From positions 1-32,204 of the forward strand of contig DATLTB010000092.1 of assembly GCA_035533815.1 (NCBI GenBank): DNA of 32,204 nt. Direction: 5' to 3'. The DNA is from JANWKA01 sp035533815 (GTDB taxonomy: Bacteria > Bacteroidota > Bacteroidia > Chitinophagales > Chitinophagaceae). Below are positions 9,033-17,729 of the stretch, piece after piece. The translations under genes and the position numbers were made by a program. The stretch's first letter is position 1. Each line of letters opens with the position of its first letter. The notes beneath the pieces are model-generated. The model saw only the letters and a list, made by a program, of their open reading frames with translations. It did no database searches and was not told the origin of the DNA.

Positions 9033-9188
9033 TCCAGGTCCTAAATCTTTAAAAAAAATTAGGTTATCCATATCATTGCAATAGCATATCATAAATCCTG
9101 GCCCTATGCTGAAGTCGAGATGGAAAGTTTTTTTAGGCTGCCCTTGTTAATATTGCTAAATAACATTCCAAGATAGTAATTTACATCC

Positions 9189-10004
9189 ATGGAATCATAT
9201 CTCCGGTTGCTGCAATATGTCCTCGAAAAGGGAGTCTCCAAATCCGATCGTACAGGCACAGGAACTCAAAGCTGCTTCGGCTATCAGATGCGATACGACC
9301 TTTCTGCAGGTTTTCCCCTGGTCACTACTAAAAAACTGCATCTGAAATCCATCATTTATGAACTGCTCTGGTTTTTGCAGGGGGATACCAATATTGATTA
9401 CCTGCGGCAACACGGGGTGACCATTTGGGATGAATGGGCAGATAAACAGGGAAACCTTGGTCCGGTCTATGGAAAACAATGGCGTAGCTGGGAAGCCCGG
9501 GATGGCCAGGTTACAGACCAGATCAGTGAGTTGATCCATAATATTCAAACACAACCGGACTCCCGCCGGCTGATCGTGAGTGCCTGGAATGTAGGCGACC
9601 TACCCCGGATGGCACTGAGTCCTTGTCATTGCCTGTTCCAATTTTATATCCATCCACCTAAATCAGGTCAAAAAAGGGGAAGGCTGAGTTGTCAGTTATA
9701 TCAGCGCAGTGCCGATGTGTTCCTGGGAGTTCCATTCAATATTGCTTCTTATGCCCTGTTGACTCTGATGATTGCCCAGGTTTGTAATCTGGAACCTGGT
9801 GATCTCATTCACACATTCGGGGATGTCCATCTGTATAAAAATCATATAGAGCAAGCCCTTCTCCAGCTTTCCCGGATACCATTTCCCTCGCCGGTATTGA
9901 TCCTCAATCCTTCAGTAAAAGATATTTTTGCTTTCCGGTTTGAAGATTTCAGGCTGGATAATTATCTTTATCACCCAGCAATCCCCGCCAAGATAGCTGT
10001 CTGA
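9189..10004 (+). CDS. thyA: thymidylate synthase
   Basis: A 271-residue ThyA enzyme, which converts dUMP and methylene-tetrahydrofolate to dTMP and dihydrofolate. Landmarks are the N-terminal SDRTGTGTQS phosphate-binding loop, ELLWFLQGDTNI, QWRSW, RRLIVSAWN at 127-135, the catalytic cysteine 146 in LSPCHCLFQFY, the QRSADVFLGVPFNIASYA dUMP-binding region, and HTFGDVHLYKNH. It is a few residues longer than the usual 264 because of an insert, PPKSGQKRG, at about 156-164, between two core strands. It ends normally in IAV. folA follows 53 nt downstream on the same strand, so the dihydrofolate made here is recycled by the next gene product. Confidence 0.98.
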   Translation: MESYLRLLQYVLEKGVSKSDRTGTGTQSCFGYQMRYDLSAGFPLVTTKKLHLKSIIYELLWFLQGDTNIDYLRQHGVTIWDEWADKQGNLGPVYGKQWRSWEARDGQVTDQISELIHNIQTQPDSRRLIVSAWNVGDLPRMALSPCHCLFQFYIHPPKSGQKRGRLSCQLYQRSADVFLGVPFNIASYALLTLMIAQVCNLEPGDLIHTFGDVHLYKNHIEQALLQLSRIPFPSPVLILNPSVKDIFAFRFEDFRLDNYLYHPAIPAKIAV

Positions 10005-10057
10005 TACATAGATTCTTATCTGGTCCCAGGTTATTAAAAGATTTCAAATGCTTACTC

Positions 10058-10555
10058 ATGATCATTAGTGCTATCCTTGCAGCCTCTCAAAATAATGTCA
10101 TTGGTAAAGATAACCGGCTACCATGGAAGCTGCCTGCTGATCTGCGTTATTTCAAGAACCTGACCTGGGGAATGCCGGTGATAATGGGACGCAAAACCTA
10201 TGAATCCGTTAATTGCTCTTTGCCGGGAAGATCCAATATCGTGATTTCTCGAAATCCGGATTGGCATAAGGATGGAGTACTGGTTACTCCAACACTTCAG
10301 CAGGCAATCCAAACAGCAGGTACTTTAAAAGTCCGGGAAATCTTCATTTCAGGCGGTGGTGAGATATTCAGACAGAGTTTTGGTTTACTGAACAAAATTT
10401 ACATCACCCGGATTCAGGCAATCATTGAAGGAGATGCCTATTTCCCCGAAATTCCCGTAAGTTCCTGGAGTTTGGTTCGGGAAGATCCTTTTCCTGCCGA
10501 TGAAAAGAATCCTTATCCGTACAATTTTCAGATCTGGGAAAAGAGGTTTATTTAG
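10058..10555 (+). CDS. folA: dihydrofolate reductase
   Basis: A 165-residue DHFR, which reduces dihydrofolate to tetrahydrofolate with NADPH. Visible are the N-terminal strand IISAILAASQNNVIGKDNRLPW, the active-site acid Asp28 in LPADLRYFKNLT, the NADPH-binding segments MGRKTYESV and RSNIVISRNP, and ISGGGEIFRQ. Length is normal. It sits behind thyA in what is probably a two-gene operon; ThyA-type synthase consumes tetrahydrofolate, so the pair forms a functional cycle. It converges with the E2 gene with only 4 nt between the two stops and no room for a separate terminator. Confidence 0.98.
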   Translation: MIISAILAASQNNVIGKDNRLPWKLPADLRYFKNLTWGMPVIMGRKTYESVNCSLPGRSNIVISRNPDWHKDGVLVTPTLQQAIQTAGTLKVREIFISGGGEIFRQSFGLLNKIYITRIQAIIEGDAYFPEIPVSSWSLVREDPFPADEKNPYPYNFQIWEKRFI

Positions 10556-10559
10556 TCAT

Positions 10560-11864
10560 TCAGAATTCCCGCTCCGGATTAAAATGTTCCAGTTCTGCAG
10601 CAACAGCTGACAGAAAGGTGGAACCAAGTGACCCGTCGATGATCCGGTGGTCATAGGACATGGATAGGTACATCATATGCCGGATGGCAATAGAGTCCCC
10701 CTGCGGGGTTTCCACGACTACTGGTCGCTTCTTGATAATACCCACCGCCAATATGGCCACCTGCGGTTGGTTGATGATCGGTGTACCCATAAGGCTTCCA
10801 AATGTTCCCACATTGGATATAGTGAATGTCCCTCCCTGGGTATCATCCGGTTTCAGTTTGCCATTGCGGGCGGAATTTGCAAGAGCATTGACTTGCCTGG
10901 TTAGTCCAACTAGATTCAATTGGTCTGCATTCCTGATCACAGGCACGATCAGGTTGCCTCCGGGGAGGGCAGTTGCCATGCCGATATTAATATCCTTCTT
11001 AATGATGATCCGGTCTCCATCCACAGAACTGTTCATCAGTGGAAATTTCTTTATGCATTTGACAATCGCTTCGATAAATAGTGGGGTAAAGCTTAGTTTT
11101 TCGGATTCCCTTTTTTCAAATTCCTTCCTGATTCCTTCCCTCCACCTCACCAGGCTACTGACGTCAGCCTCTGCAAAACTGGTGACATGTGGACTGGTAG
11201 ATTTACTGCGAACCATATGTTCTGCAATAAGCCTGCGCATACGATCCATTTCCAGTATCTCCACATTACCTTCATATAGGGCCGCAGATGATATATTACT
11301 AATTTGTCTGGAAGATTTTGGAAGTGCCTGATCAATTTCCACCTCTCTTGTGGTTAATGTTCCGTGTTTCTTGGTAGCAACATAAAGTAGAATGTCTCTT
11401 TTAGTTACCCGGCCTTCATTGCCGGTTCCCGGAATGTTTTCCAGCTCAGAAAGACTGATTCCCTCATTGCGGGCAATGGTCAGCACCAAAGGAGAATAGA
11501 AACCCGCATTCCCTTGTTGCCCCGCACCAGAATATTGCATTCCAGGAGTTTCCTTTGTCGGATTTCTTTCTGGTAAGGAGGCAATAGATTTCGTTGGGTT
11601 ATGCTCCAATGAAGATGCATTTGTGGAGGTCTTTATGCGGGCGATGACCGTGCCGACCGGAACAACCGCATTTTCCAGGAAAAGGATCTCCGTAATCTCC
11701 CCCTCAGCGGAAGACGGAACTTCTGTATCTACTTTATCGGTGGCTATCTCCAGCACCATTTCATCTTCTTTTACCAGATCACCTTCTTTTTTATGCCAAT
11801 GCAGAATCGTGGCTTCCATAATGCTTTCTCCCATTTTGGGCATCACCAGGTCAACTATTGCCAT
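10560..11864 (-). CDS. dihydrolipoamide acyltransferase (E2) of a 2-oxoacid dehydrogenase complex
   Basis: A 434-residue E2 subunit. It has one lipoyl domain (1-77, lipoylated Lys44 in EIATDKVDTEV), a flexible linker that repeats NPTK, a peripheral subunit-binding domain (about 123-162, SPLVLTIARNEGISLSEL..GRVTKRDIL), and the catalytic acyltransferase domain (about 205-434) with His406 and Asp410 in SYDHRIIDGS. The lipoyl sequence and single-lipoyl layout fit the branched-chain type of E2 more than pyruvate dehydrogenase, but the substrate is not certain. No E1 genes are nearby; the E3 partner could be the lpdA at 27522-28928. It is the last gene of the minus-strand DoxX-thioesterase-cinA-E2 run, 44 nt after cinA. 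Confidence 0.93.
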   Translation of the reverse strand: MAIVDLVMPKMGESIMEATILHWHKKEGDLVKEDEMVLEIATDKVDTEVPSSAEGEITEILFLENAVVPVGTVIARIKTSTNASSLEHNPTKSIASLPERNPTKETPGMQYSGAGQQGNAGFYSPLVLTIARNEGISLSELENIPGTGNEGRVTKRDILLYVATKKHGTLTTREVEIDQALPKSSRQISNISSAALYEGNVEILEMDRMRRLIAEHMVRSKSTSPHVTSFAEADVSSLVRWREGIRKEFEKRESEKLSFTPLFIEAIVKCIKKFPLMNSSVDGDRIIIKKDINIGMATALPGGNLIVPVIRNADQLNLVGLTRQVNALANSARNGKLKPDDTQGGTFTISNVGTFGSLMGTPIINQPQVAILAVGIIKKRPVVVETPQGDSIAIRHMMYLSMSYDHRIIDGSLGSTFLSAVAAELEHFNPEREF

Positions 11865-11908
11865 AAGTTGTAGTTTTCATTCAGTAATAACTGTAAAAGT
11901 AATGATTT

Positions 11909-13168
11909 TCATTTGCCGGGAGGATGGATGTCATTCAGCAGGCTTATCAGTTGTTTAAGGGCATGAAAAGAGGCTATCCGGATATTGTTTTTCCGGTCAT
12001 ATTTCAATTGATAGCAACGGGTTAATACCTTTTCTCTATTTGCAGCAGCAATCCATAAGGTACCTACCGGCTTTTCAAGGGTACCCCCCCCTGGGCCCAT
12101 GATGCCGGTTACAGCAAGGATATAGTCGGTTTTCAGCTTTATCAAGGCCCCTTTAGCCATAGCTTTGACCGTGTCCTCACTAACTGCTCCCTGATTACGG
12201 ATAATCCTGTTGTCGACCCCGAGTAAGTCAGTTTTCAGTTCATCGGCATAACTGATGACACCCCCGCGGAAATAAGCCGAGCTTCCGGGAATCTGGGTGA
12301 GCAGGTGGGCAATATATCCTCCGGTACAACTTTCCGCCGTTCCTACTGTAGCAGCTTGCTGTTTCAACATCCTGCCAGCAATCTCTCCGATACTAATGTC
12401 TTCCTGGGCCAGGATGATGTCATTTAATATTCCTATCAATCGGGCAAAATGTTCTTCCATTCGGATCTGCAGACTTGATTTTTTACTGCCCAAACCTGTA
12501 AGTCTCAATTTGAGGAAGCCATATGAAGGCAGGTAAGCCAGCTTAATTTCCTCGGGAAGTTGTTTTTCAAAACCCTTCAGTCTCTCTGCCACAAAGGATT
12601 CTCCCTGTCCAGTGGTAATCAGGGTCCGGTGTATGATCTCCGATGGAATGAACCGTTTACGAAGCCGGGGAATGACTTCCCTGATCATCATTTCCTCCAT
12701 TTCATGGGGGACCCCGGGCATGGCTACATAAACCCGCCCATCGCGGTCAAACCAAATTCCGGGTGCAGTACCCTGCTCATTGGGGATCATATTGCATGTT
12801 TTCGGGACCATGGCCTGACGCAGGTTGCTCTCCAGTATGGGTAATCCAAGACTTTCAAAATGCATTTCGATCCTTTTTTTCAAAGGCTCATTCATCACTA
12901 AACTATCTCCAAAAAAAACACAGAGAACTTCCCTGGTTATATCATCCGAGGTTGGACCCAGCCCACCGGTAACCAGAATGATTTCTGACCTTAAAGATTC
13001 ATCCTTAAGTGCCATTATAATGGCATCGGGGTCATCCCCAACTGCTATCCGCCTGATTACCCGGAAACCGGCCTGGTTCAGTTCACTTGCCATCCAGGAG
13101 GAATTCGTATCCGTTGTCAGCCCGAATAGCAGTTCATCCCCAATGGTGATGATGGAACAATGGGTCAT
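11909..13168 (-). CDS. cinA: CinA family protein (NMN amidohydrolase / competence-damage-inducible)
   Basis: A 419-residue full-length CinA. The N-terminal MoCF-like domain (about 4-170) contains IITIGDELLFG, VTGGLGPTSDDITREV and MPGVPHEME; the C-terminal PNC domain (about 255-410) contains TAESCTGGYIAHLLTQIPGSSAYFRGGVISY and AVTGIMGPGGGT. In studied members this family hydrolyses ADP-ribose-type nucleotides and deamidates NMN in pyridine nucleotide salvage. Its ATG overlaps the stop of the thioesterase gene as TAATG (1 nt shared), a coupling arrangement, so the two are co-translated. No competence genes lie nearby. Confidence 0.96.
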   Translation of the reverse strand: MTHCSIITIGDELLFGLTTDTNSSWMASELNQAGFRVIRRIAVGDDPDAIIMALKDESLRSEIILVTGGLGPTSDDITREVLCVFFGDSLVMNEPLKKRIEMHFESLGLPILESNLRQAMVPKTCNMIPNEQGTAPGIWFDRDGRVYVAMPGVPHEMEEMMIREVIPRLRKRFIPSEIIHRTLITTGQGESFVAERLKGFEKQLPEEIKLAYLPSYGFLKLRLTGLGSKKSSLQIRMEEHFARLIGILNDIILAQEDISIGEIAGRMLKQQAATVGTAESCTGGYIAHLLTQIPGSSAYFRGGVISYADELKTDLLGVDNRIIRNQGAVSEDTVKAMAKGALIKLKTDYILAVTGIMGPGGGTLEKPVGTLWIAAANREKVLTRCYQLKYDRKNNIRIASFHALKQLISLLNDIHPPGK

Positions 13169-13623
13169 TATCTGGAAATTAACGCTGGATATCCCTCATT
13201 GGTTGGGGGATTGTTGGGAAAATAGGGTTTCAACAAATCCATTAACTCCTTGGGAAGATCCCGCTTCTGACGGGTAACCCCATCAAGCAGGACCAGGGAA
13301 ACCTTTCCGGCATTAAGCAAAAGATCCTGTTGGTTTAAAAGTTCACTATGAAAACTTATCTTAAACCCAGTAGGCCATTGCCTGATGGAAGTCCTGACTG
13401 TTATCAAATCGTCATACCGTGCAGGTCTAAGATATTTGCATTGAAATTCCGTCACTACCAGGATCATACCCATCTCCTCCATGTTGCGGTAACTATACCC
13501 CAATCCGCGCAAGGCCTCCGTCCGACCCACCTCATAGTACAGGGCATAATGGCCGTAATATAAGTACCCCATCTGATCAGTTTCTCCATATCTGACCCTA
13601 ATTTGGGTTTCTGCAGTAAACAT
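13168..13623 (-). CDS. acyl-CoA thioesterase, hotdog fold (YbgC/4HBT family)
   Basis: A 151-residue single hotdog-domain protein. The hallmark is RVRYGETDQMGYLYYGHYALYYEVGRTEAL near the N-terminus with the catalytic Asp16, as in 4-hydroxybenzoyl-CoA thioesterase and YbgC. The later strands (TEFQCKYLRPARYDDLITVRT, GFKISFHSELLN) are intact. It probably hydrolyses short or aromatic acyl-CoA esters; the exact substrate cannot be read. There are no tol-pal genes beside it, so the YbgC-Tol link is not supported. It is translationally coupled to cinA downstream and lies 38 nt after the DoxX gene. Confidence 0.93.
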   Translation of the reverse strand: MFTAETQIRVRYGETDQMGYLYYGHYALYYEVGRTEALRGLGYSYRNMEEMGMILVVTEFQCKYLRPARYDDLITVRTSIRQWPTGFKISFHSELLNQQDLLLNAGKVSLVLLDGVTRQKRDLPKELMDLLKPYFPNNPPTNEGYPALISR

Positions 13624-13661
13624 AGCTAAAATATGTTTTTAGAATATCCATCAATCCGATT

Positions 13662-14069
13662 TCACCGGCTGAGCCAACCATCTGCTGAGAATTTACCCGG
13701 TCCGCAGCACAGGATAACCAGGAAAGCGGTCAGATAATGCCAATCCAGTTCCCGGTTAAGTATTGGGGAATAGTGATATATTTTTATCAGAATGACCAGC
13801 ATTTCTATCAACAGGGGCAATACAGCCACCCTGGTGAAAAGGCCGATAATCAAAAATACCGGACAGATTACTTCTGCAATAATCACCAGTAAAAGGGATA
13901 TTTCAGGGCCGATATTCAGCGGATCAGCAAACTGCCAGGATATTGTATGGAAGTGCATCAGTTTGATTAACCCATGGGGAAGGATAAGCAATCCTGTAGA
14001 TATTCTGATGATTAGCAATGAAAAATGAACCAAACCAGGTATCAGAGTGGCAGAATATAATTTCTTCAT
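13662..14069 (-). CDS. DoxX family membrane protein
   Basis: A small membrane protein of about 135 residues with four predicted membrane spans and the DoxX-type pattern RISTGLLILPHGLIKLM ... FADPLNIGPEISLLLVIIAEVICPVFLIIGLFTRVAVLPLLIEMLV. A TTG at 14084 could add five residues, but the ATG at 14069 (MKKLYSATLIPG) is the natural start. DoxX proteins act in the inner membrane, often with redox or oxidative-stress partners, but the biochemical role is mostly unknown. It is the first gene of the minus-strand run that leaves the divergent region at 14.1-14.6 kb. Confidence 0.88.
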   Translation of the reverse strand: MKKLYSATLIPGLVHFSLLIIRISTGLLILPHGLIKLMHFHTISWQFADPLNIGPEISLLLVIIAEVICPVFLIIGLFTRVAVLPLLIEMLVILIKIYHYSPILNRELDWHYLTAFLVILCCGPGKFSADGWLSR

Positions 14070-14180
14070 GATTTCCTGGTTCAAAAACCTTTGTTTTTAT
14101 CAAAAGAGGAGAACCACTTCCTTTTTAGGCACTTTTAAGGCATTCGGCCGGGTTTTTAACCTGGAACCGGGTTTCCATTC

Positions 14181-14204
14181 AAAAAGGGCAATAAAAAGGG
14201 CCAT
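14181..14204 (+). repeat. tandem 12-mer repeat (two copies)
   Basis: AAAAAGGGCAAT is followed at once by AAAAAGGGCCAT, an 11 of 12 match at a period of 12 bp. It lies in the same gene-free region as the DnaA boxes. Two copies only, so it could be chance in A/G-rich DNA or a short iteron-like protein-binding site. Confidence 0.5.
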
Positions 14205-14394
14205 TTGGCCGGAACTTCACTCTTGAGTTAAAAACCGTAGCCTTAAAATATAGGGCAATTTAACTTTTATTCAAAAATACAACGTTCTGTTAACAGGTCT
14301 CTAACCTGGCTAAAAATTATACTTCGTTCCATGCCTGACAGACTTTTCAGACCTGGATCCTGAAGTAAATAACCCCTGGTCCCTTTGTTGCACC

Positions 14395-14440
14395 TGTGGA
14401 TAACTACTTCCACGCTGATTTTGATCACGAGTTATCCACA
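14395..14440. promoter_or_regulatory. pair of perfect inverted DnaA boxes
   Basis: TGTGGATAAC at 14395-14404 and GTTATCCACA at 14431-14440 are exact reverse complements; each contains TTATCCACA, the consensus high-affinity DnaA box, on opposite strands with 26 nt between. A third site, TGTTGATAA at 14580-14588, differs by one base and lies 13 nt before the TPR gene start. A given 9-mer is expected about once in 130 kb per strand, so two within 46 bp of gene-free DNA is not chance. DnaA binding is expected; whether it serves initiation or transcription control is open. Confidence 0.65.
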
Positions 14441-14601
14441 ACACTGAATTATAGATTACCGGAGGATGACTAATCCCATAACTTTGTCAGGAAGGTCGTG
14501 GGAATCTTCTACCATTAAAACCAGATCTCTGGTTGGAAAATATTTTACCCATGATTCCGTTAAATTCTAGGCAATAAACTGTTGATAAACCAACCGAACC
14601 C

Positions 14602-17600
14602 ATGCTATTACCCTTTAAACCACTGAGGTTATTTCCCATACTATTACCCTTTTCACTGTGTCTGTCCCTCCAATTGATTTCCCTAATTTCCCCCGGCCAA
14701 CAGACCATGATATATGCCAGCCAGGATAAGGATTTCAGGGATGGCCAGGAATATTTCGAGGAAGGTAAATATGCCGTGGCCATGATCCTTTTTAAGAAAA
14801 CCATGGACAATATCGGATATTTTCAACAAACCAACCGCCAGCTGGTACTTCAGGATGCAACCTATTATTATGATCTATGCGCCTTGAAATTGAATGAACC
14901 GGGTGGGGAAAGGGAGACCAAATATTATATTTCCCATGTCAGGAATACCCCCCGGACAGAACTGGCCAGCTATTACCTGGCCCGACATTATTACCAGAAA
15001 AATGAATTCAGGGAGGCCATTCCTTATTATGAAAAAGCCGGAATTGATAATTTATCCAATGACCAGATTGCAGATGCCCGGTTTGAGCTTGCCTATTGCT
15101 ATTTCAACGTGAAAGCATTCGACCAGGCTGAACCTTTATTTGCAGATATCCGGGATTTGCATGGAAAATATTACATACCTGCCAATTATTATTATGGGTT
15201 TATTGCATTTTACCATAATGAATATGAAAAAGCACTGGCCAGTTTTCAAAGGATTGTATCAGTACCTCAATATAACATCATCGTTCCCTATTATATTGCT
15301 GAAATATACTATTATGAGCATAAGCCAGATCTCCTGATCAGTTATGCCATTCCCTATATCAGGGAAGGCAATCTATATTATGACCTTGATCTGAAACATC
15401 TGGTAGGTCAGGCTTATTTTGAAAAAAGGGATTATTTGAATGCTTTTCCCTACCTGGAAGCGTATTATAATGGAGCCAGTAAAGTGAGTAAGGAAGACGT
15501 TTATGAACTCTCGTATTGCTATTACCAGACTGACCATTTTGAAAAGGCTATCACCGGTTTTCGGCAACTGAGTTTGGAAACAGACTCCCTGGGGCAGAAT
15601 TCGATGTATTTGCTGGCAGTCTGTTTTATGAAAATAGGGCAGAAAAATAATGCCCGAAATGCCTTTGCTATCTGTGCACGCTATGATTACAGCCCGGTTC
15701 AACAGCAAATATCCATATTCAACTACGGTAAACTGTCTGATGAACTGGGGTATCAGGATGTCGCCATCCGGGAATTGGAATTGTTCAACATTAAATATCC
15801 AGGTTCGGTTTATAGCACGGAAGCCAAAGAGTTGTTGACCCGACTTTTTATGAATACCAATGACTATAAGAGTGCACTTGCTGTCCTACAATCCATCCCC
15901 GATAAAACACCTGAAATGGTGAGAGCTTTTCAAAGGGTCTCCTATGGAAGGGCAATGCAGCTGATCAATGACCAGCGGCTGACAGAAGCGGATGAATTGT
16001 TAAATGAATCCCTGATTCATCCTGTTGATCCCGAGATTGAACAATTGGCCTGGTTCTGGAAAGGGGAGATCAGTTACCGCCTTGGAAACACCGATAAGGC
16101 TATTTCCGATATCAACAGATATCTGTCTTTGGGCGGAAATAATCAAAGTGCCACCAGCGGGCAGGCCAATCCTCAGACTGCTGAATACAATCTGGGATAT
16201 TGCTTACTCAAAAATGGAGATTACACCCTGGCACTTAATGCTTTCAAAACAGCCGTAAAGCCTCAGGGACCAGATGGCAAGCAGATTGCCACAGATGCCA
16301 TTCTTCGGACCGCAGACTGTTATTATATGTTGAAAGACTACGGAGATGCCCTTGGGCTCTATAACCAGATCATTTCCGGAGATCGCGAGGGAGCCGATTA
16401 TGCCCTTTACCAGAAAAGCATCATATCAGGAATAAACGGAAACTATTCAGCTAAAGTGTCCTTGCTTCAGCAACTCTCCCGGGAGTATCCTTCTTCATCC
16501 CTGTCTAAGGATGCAGACTTTGAAATCGGGTCCACTTATATGAACAATGGTCAGTACCAGCAGGCCATCCCATTTCTGAAAAATACATTGAACAGGCAAC
16601 CAGGCAGTCCTGATGCGCCCAAGGCCCTGCTCAGACTGGGTCTCGCCTATTTCAACCTCAATGACAATACTACAGCTATTGACGATTACAAACATGTCGT
16701 TCAGCAATATCCCAATAGCCCTGAAGCTGGAGAAGCACTTCAAAGTATTAAAAACATGGACATATCTGCCGGAGAGCCGGATGCTTACCTGAATTTCCTG
16801 AAATCCACTGGACGCACTGTCAATCCCTCCGAAGCAGATTCTGTGAATTTTGCATCAGCTGAGACCAAATTCGGCAATGGGGACTATACCGGGGCCTTAA
16901 TAGCATTCAACAGTTACCTGAGCCGTTTCCCTTCCGGGCAGTTCCTACTTGATGCGAATTTTTATAAAGCAGAATGCCTGTTTAACAGTAAAGATTATGC
17001 AGGAGCGCTGCCTGCCTATGAATATGTGCTTTCTCAGGGGGAGAGCCGTTTTTCGGAAAGATCCGCTGCCCAAGCTGCAGCAATCTGTTTTTACCAGACC
17101 AAGGACTATCCGAAGGCTAAAACCTATTATCAGCAACTTAAAGGGGAAGCATCAACAAAAGAGGATGCCCTGGCAGCACTGCGTGGCCTGGTGCTTTGTG
17201 ATTTTCAACTCCAGGATTGGGTGGATTTAAAGTCAGATGGTCCAGCCCTCCTGGCTTCCGGCAATACCAGTACGGATGATCAGATCATGTCTTATTTCTA
17301 CCTGGCAAAGGCTTACAGGGCCCTGGGTAACTGTGATTCATCCATCCTGAATGACCAGATCGTTGCTGAACTGACCAAATCGGAAATGGGTGCAGAAGCC
17401 CGGTATGACATAGCCGCCTGTGAATACCAGGAAAATAACCTGAAGAGTGCTGAGCCTGCTGCATTTGAGGTAATTAAAAATACTCCCTCCTATGATTACT
17501 GGGTTGCAAAGTCCTATTTACTCCTGGGAGATATCTATGCCAGTGAAAAAGATTATTTCAATGCGAATGCGACGCTTCAGAGCATCATTGATCATTGCCG

Positions 17601-17712
17601 GATTCCTGAATTAGTAGACATTGCCCGGCAAAAACTGGCACAGGTAAAAATGGCTGAATCCGCCAGTTCGAAAATATCCGATAGTACAACTGTGGATACC
17701 ACCAGTCAATAG
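14602..17712 (+). CDS. large secreted TPR-repeat protein
   Basis: A 1036-residue protein with a signal peptide (hydrophobic stretch in residues 5-32, MLLPFKPLRLFPILLPFSLCLSLQ) and then almost continuous tetratricopeptide-type helix pairs to the C-terminus. Typical repeats read YFEEGKYAVAMILFKKTM, QQAIPFLKNTLNRQPGSPDAPKALLRLGLAYFNLNDNTTAIDDYKHVVQQYP and GDYTGALIAFNSYLSRFPSGQFLLDANFYKAECLFNSKDYAGALPAYEYVLSQ, the last two of the YbgF/BamD-like kind. Such solenoids serve as scaffolds for envelope complexes, and the protein is probably periplasmic or held at the outer membrane by a partner. The downstream barrel gene begins 17 nt after its stop, so the two are likely partners. No enzyme motif is visible. 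Confidence 0.9.
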   Translation: MLLPFKPLRLFPILLPFSLCLSLQLISLISPGQQTMIYASQDKDFRDGQEYFEEGKYAVAMILFKKTMDNIGYFQQTNRQLVLQDATYYYDLCALKLNEPGGERETKYYISHVRNTPRTELASYYLARHYYQKNEFREAIPYYEKAGIDNLSNDQIADARFELAYCYFNVKAFDQAEPLFADIRDLHGKYYIPANYYYGFIAFYHNEYEKALASFQRIVSVPQYNIIVPYYIAEIYYYEHKPDLLISYAIPYIREGNLYYDLDLKHLVGQAYFEKRDYLNAFPYLEAYYNGASKVSKEDVYELSYCYYQTDHFEKAITGFRQLSLETDSLGQNSMYLLAVCFMKIGQKNNARNAFAICARYDYSPVQQQISIFNYGKLSDELGYQDVAIRELELFNIKYPGSVYSTEAKELLTRLFMNTNDYKSALAVLQSIPDKTPEMVRAFQRVSYGRAMQLINDQRLTEADELLNESLIHPVDPEIEQLAWFWKGEISYRLGNTDKAISDINRYLSLGGNNQSATSGQANPQTAEYNLGYCLLKNGDYTLALNAFKTAVKPQGPDGKQIATDAILRTADCYYMLKDYGDALGLYNQIISGDREGADYALYQKSIISGINGNYSAKVSLLQQLSREYPSSSLSKDADFEIGSTYMNNGQYQQAIPFLKNTLNRQPGSPDAPKALLRLGLAYFNLNDNTTAIDDYKHVVQQYPNSPEAGEALQSIKNMDISAGEPDAYLNFLKSTGRTVNPSEADSVNFASAETKFGNGDYTGALIAFNSYLSRFPSGQFLLDANFYKAECLFNSKDYAGALPAYEYVLSQGESRFSERSAAQAAAICFYQTKDYPKAKTYYQQLKGEASTKEDALAALRGLVLCDFQLQDWVDLKSDGPALLASGNTSTDDQIMSYFYLAKAYRALGNCDSSILNDQIVAELTKSEMGAEARYDIAACEYQENNLKSAEPAAFEVIKNTPSYDYWVAKSYLLLGDIYASEKDYFNANATLQSIIDHCRIPELVDIARQKLAQVKMAESASSKISDSTTVDTTSQ

Positions 17713-17724
17713 ATAGATAGATAA
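17710..17724 (+). repeat. tetranucleotide microsatellite (TAGA)3 at gene junction
   Basis: TAGATAGATAGATAA begins with the TAG stop of the TPR gene and fills most of the 17-nt gap before the barrel ATG at 17730. It sits where a ribosome-binding site would be, so slippage would alter the spacing between the two genes without changing either protein. Confidence 0.6.
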
Positions 17725-17729
17725 TTAAC

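Larger units (their letters stand above)
14085..14601. other. gene-free divergent region; candidate replication origin or DnaA-controlled promoter
   Basis: Between the DoxX gene (minus) and the TPR gene (plus) lie about 520 bp without a credible gene. From left to right it holds a tandem 12-mer (14181-14204), imperfect direct copies of CATTYGGCCGG at 14141 and 14202, an AT-rich stretch (about 14240-14282), a perfect palindrome CTGTTAACAG (14287-14296), two perfect inverted DnaA boxes (14395-14440) and a one-mismatch box (14580-14588). Genes are read away from it on both sides for several kb. This combination is what a bacterial oriC can look like, but dnaA, dnaN or gidA are not adjacent, so origin function is a hypothesis. 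Confidence 0.45.

Noticed and set aside
10660..11331. Plus-strand open frame of 223 codons
   Set aside because: It is antisense to the conserved catalytic domain of the E2 gene and shows no family features.
13168..13623. Thioesterase as tol-pal-linked ybgC
   Set aside because: The hotdog motif fits, but no tolQRAB or pal gene is nearby, so only the general thioesterase call is kept.
14487..14810. Minus-strand open frame of 107 codons over the start of the TPR gene
   Set aside because: It covers the signal peptide and first repeats of the TPR protein in antisense and resembles no family.
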